64,000 nt of DNA, taken from contig NZ_JAAHGO010000043.1 of NCBI RefSeq assembly GCF_010672455.1, positions 1 to 64,000 on the forward strand. The letters run 5' to 3'. This DNA comes from Okeania sp. SIO2C9 (GTDB lineage: Bacteria > Cyanobacteriota > Cyanobacteriia > Cyanobacteriales > Microcoleaceae). The stretch's first letter is position 1, and every line of letters starts with the position of its first letter. Shown here piece after piece: positions 63,250-64,000 of the stretch. The notes under the pieces are model-generated. The model had not been told where the DNA came from, ran no database searches, and saw nothing but the letters and a program-made list of their open reading frames with translations. Both the position numbers and the translations under genes were made by a program.

Positions 63250-64000
63250 GTGCGATTCGTTTCCTTGAAAAATGGAGAATTCAATTCAAAGTGTACGAGG
63301 AGCAAGAGGTCAACCTTTCGTATTGGTTGAATCAAAACTTTTGACAACTTAATGACCATGAGGGTGAAAGTCCCTCGACCAAGGCGCAATGGTTAAAAGC
63401 GCTTCCCCCATCTTTAGTAATTAGCAAATGCCAAGATGAAGCGGGGAAGTTAAGTAGAGGTAAATAGTAGCCTGAACTGTCATCCCTCTTAGCAAGAATC
63501 CATGAGTAACGCAAGTGAAGATGTGATTAAAACCATCGTTAATTGTAACCAGTGAAATAAGGCTGATACACCCTTGAGTCCCAAAAGGGCAAAGGTAGGG
63601 AATTGGCAACTCCACCCTTGACCAATAAGCGCTTCCCTTAACCTCGGTGGATAGCATCACTCTAAAGATTCAACCAATGGTCATTAGGAACGAAGTAACC
63701 TTGATACATCTCTCAGAGAAGGTCGATACCTGAGTAGGTAGCTAACCAGATGATGTATCAAGGAGGGATAGAATCAAAAGCCAAAGCCTCATCTAACAGT
63801 GAGGATATGCTGACAGATTCACGATTGTTTGGAAGGAATAGGAACAAGTAGTAGTAAATATGTCTAATACAGAGTTAAAATCGACGACTGTGGAATGGAA
63901 AAATATTCCCTGGCATAAAGTTGAACGAGTAGTTTTCAAGCTACAAAAGCGCATATTCCAAGCCTCTCAACCTGGAGATATTCGAGCAGTTCGCAGGCTT
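63250..64000 (+). mobile_element. Group II intron, 5' part (ribozyme domains I-IV and start of its ORF)
   Basis: The 5' splice site is |GTGCGATTCG at 63250, matching the group II consensus GUGYG. Exon sequence GGATGG (63244-63249) pairs with UCAUCC at 63480-63485, and ACCTCT (63238-63243) pairs with AGAGGU at 63456-63461; these fit IBS1-EBS1 and IBS2-EBS2 in order and spacing for domain I. Structured sequence without a long frame continues to about 63855 (for example AAAGTCCCTCGACCAAGGCG, GAGTCCCAAAAGGGC). The encoded reverse transcriptase starts at 63860 in domain IV. The 3' end, including domain V, lies outside the window. Confidence 0.88.
63860..64000 (+). CDS. ltrA: Group II intron reverse transcriptase/maturase, N terminus (cut by window end)
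   Basis: Only the first 47 codons are visible: SNTELKSTTVEWKNIPWHKV, ERVVFKLQKRIFQASQPGDI, RAVRRL. W..I.W..VE..VFKLQKRI..A...GD..AVR.LQ is the conserved RT-0/N-terminal RNA-binding start of bacterial group II intron proteins of the cyanobacterial type. Such proteins help splice the intron and reverse-transcribe it during retrohoming. The frame is open to the last base of the window. AAGGAATAGGAAC lies upstream of the ATG. Whether the YADD and maturase domains are intact cannot be seen. Confidence 0.85.
   Translation, partial: MSNTELKSTTVEWKNIPWHKVERVVFKLQKRIFQASQPGDIRAVRRL

Noticed and set aside
63250-63330. Continuation of the tnpB frame to 63330 as protein
   Set aside because: Homology to TnpB stops at KTSGW, and the following bases match a group II intron 5' end with exon pairing, so the extra 27 codons are intron.

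Overview
The window reads as a piece of chromosome from a filamentous, non-heterocystous cyanobacterium of the Trichodesmium/Okeania kind. The grounds are AT-rich sequence, scattered HIP1 octamers (GCGATCGC), cyanobacterium-specific genes (pxcA, a DUF3598 protein, an ABC1K kinase next to a small DUF6825-like gene, kinase-FGE fusions, pentapeptide-repeat proteins), very long non-coding stretches, and a heavy load of small repeats and decayed insertion sequences. The genus is an inference. No rRNA, tRNA or CRISPR array was found.

Layout. 0-2.5 kb: a TnpB relic, pxcA (proton exchange) and an IS630 relic. 2.7-8.3 kb: a hexapeptide acetyltransferase and two family-2 glycosyltransferases, probably for an exported polysaccharide, with a restriction-enzyme relic between them. 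8.5-11 kb: a tnpB pseudogene split by a small repeat, then cobU (cobalamin) and a Cys-rich conserved protein. 11.4-23.4 kb: a trehalose-from-glycogen block on the minus strand (glgX/treX, treZ, treY), interrupted by a frameshifted tnpB, an HTH gene delimited by 12-bp direct repeats, a VWA-domain relic and a methyltransferase pseudogene. 23.5-25.25 kb: a REP/RAYT locus with tandem arrays on both sides of a small HUH transposase. 25.3-27.1 kb: a Ser/Thr kinase-FGE fusion broken by one in-frame TGA, whose 3' end looks like the variable region of a diversity-generating retroelement (DGR). 27.2-37.7 kb: a Uma2-type nuclease, an ABC1 kinase with its small neighbour, a membrane-anchored Ser/Thr kinase, a WecG/TagA glycosyltransferase and an HD-like protein. 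37.7-40.6 kb: repeats and IS relics. 40.6-44.9 kb: three pentapeptide-repeat genes in a row. 45.2-46.7 kb: an IS630 element invaded by other repeats. 47.2-54.9 kb: pepP, an SMP-30-type lactonase, an esterase, an intact solo tnpB and a DUF3598 protein. 55.8-58.9 kb: a response regulator and histidine kinase about 1 kb apart with repeats between them. 59.8-61.9 kb: an aldo/keto reductase and an unknown protein. 62.9-64 kb: a tnpB gene interrupted by a group II intron that runs off the window.

Several short repeat families recur and are named here for reference. R1 is about 150-230 bp and strongly foldable, with ends TTACCGAA and TTGTTGAA; at least 12 copies or relics. R2 has inverted ends GGGTGCATCT. 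R3 has inverted ends AGAGCTGATTTATAAA. R4 has inverted ends ATATCAAATCCGG. R5 has inverted ends GTAAGCATTCAGC. P28 is a 28-bp palindrome of form GTAGGG..CCCTAC. REP is GCGAGCAAGATGCTCGC. They lie inside each other, inside transposase genes and against start and stop codons. The most notable signals are the candidate DGR variable region, the group II intron with matching IBS/EBS pairs in tnpB, the RAYT/REP locus, and the R1 and R4 families.
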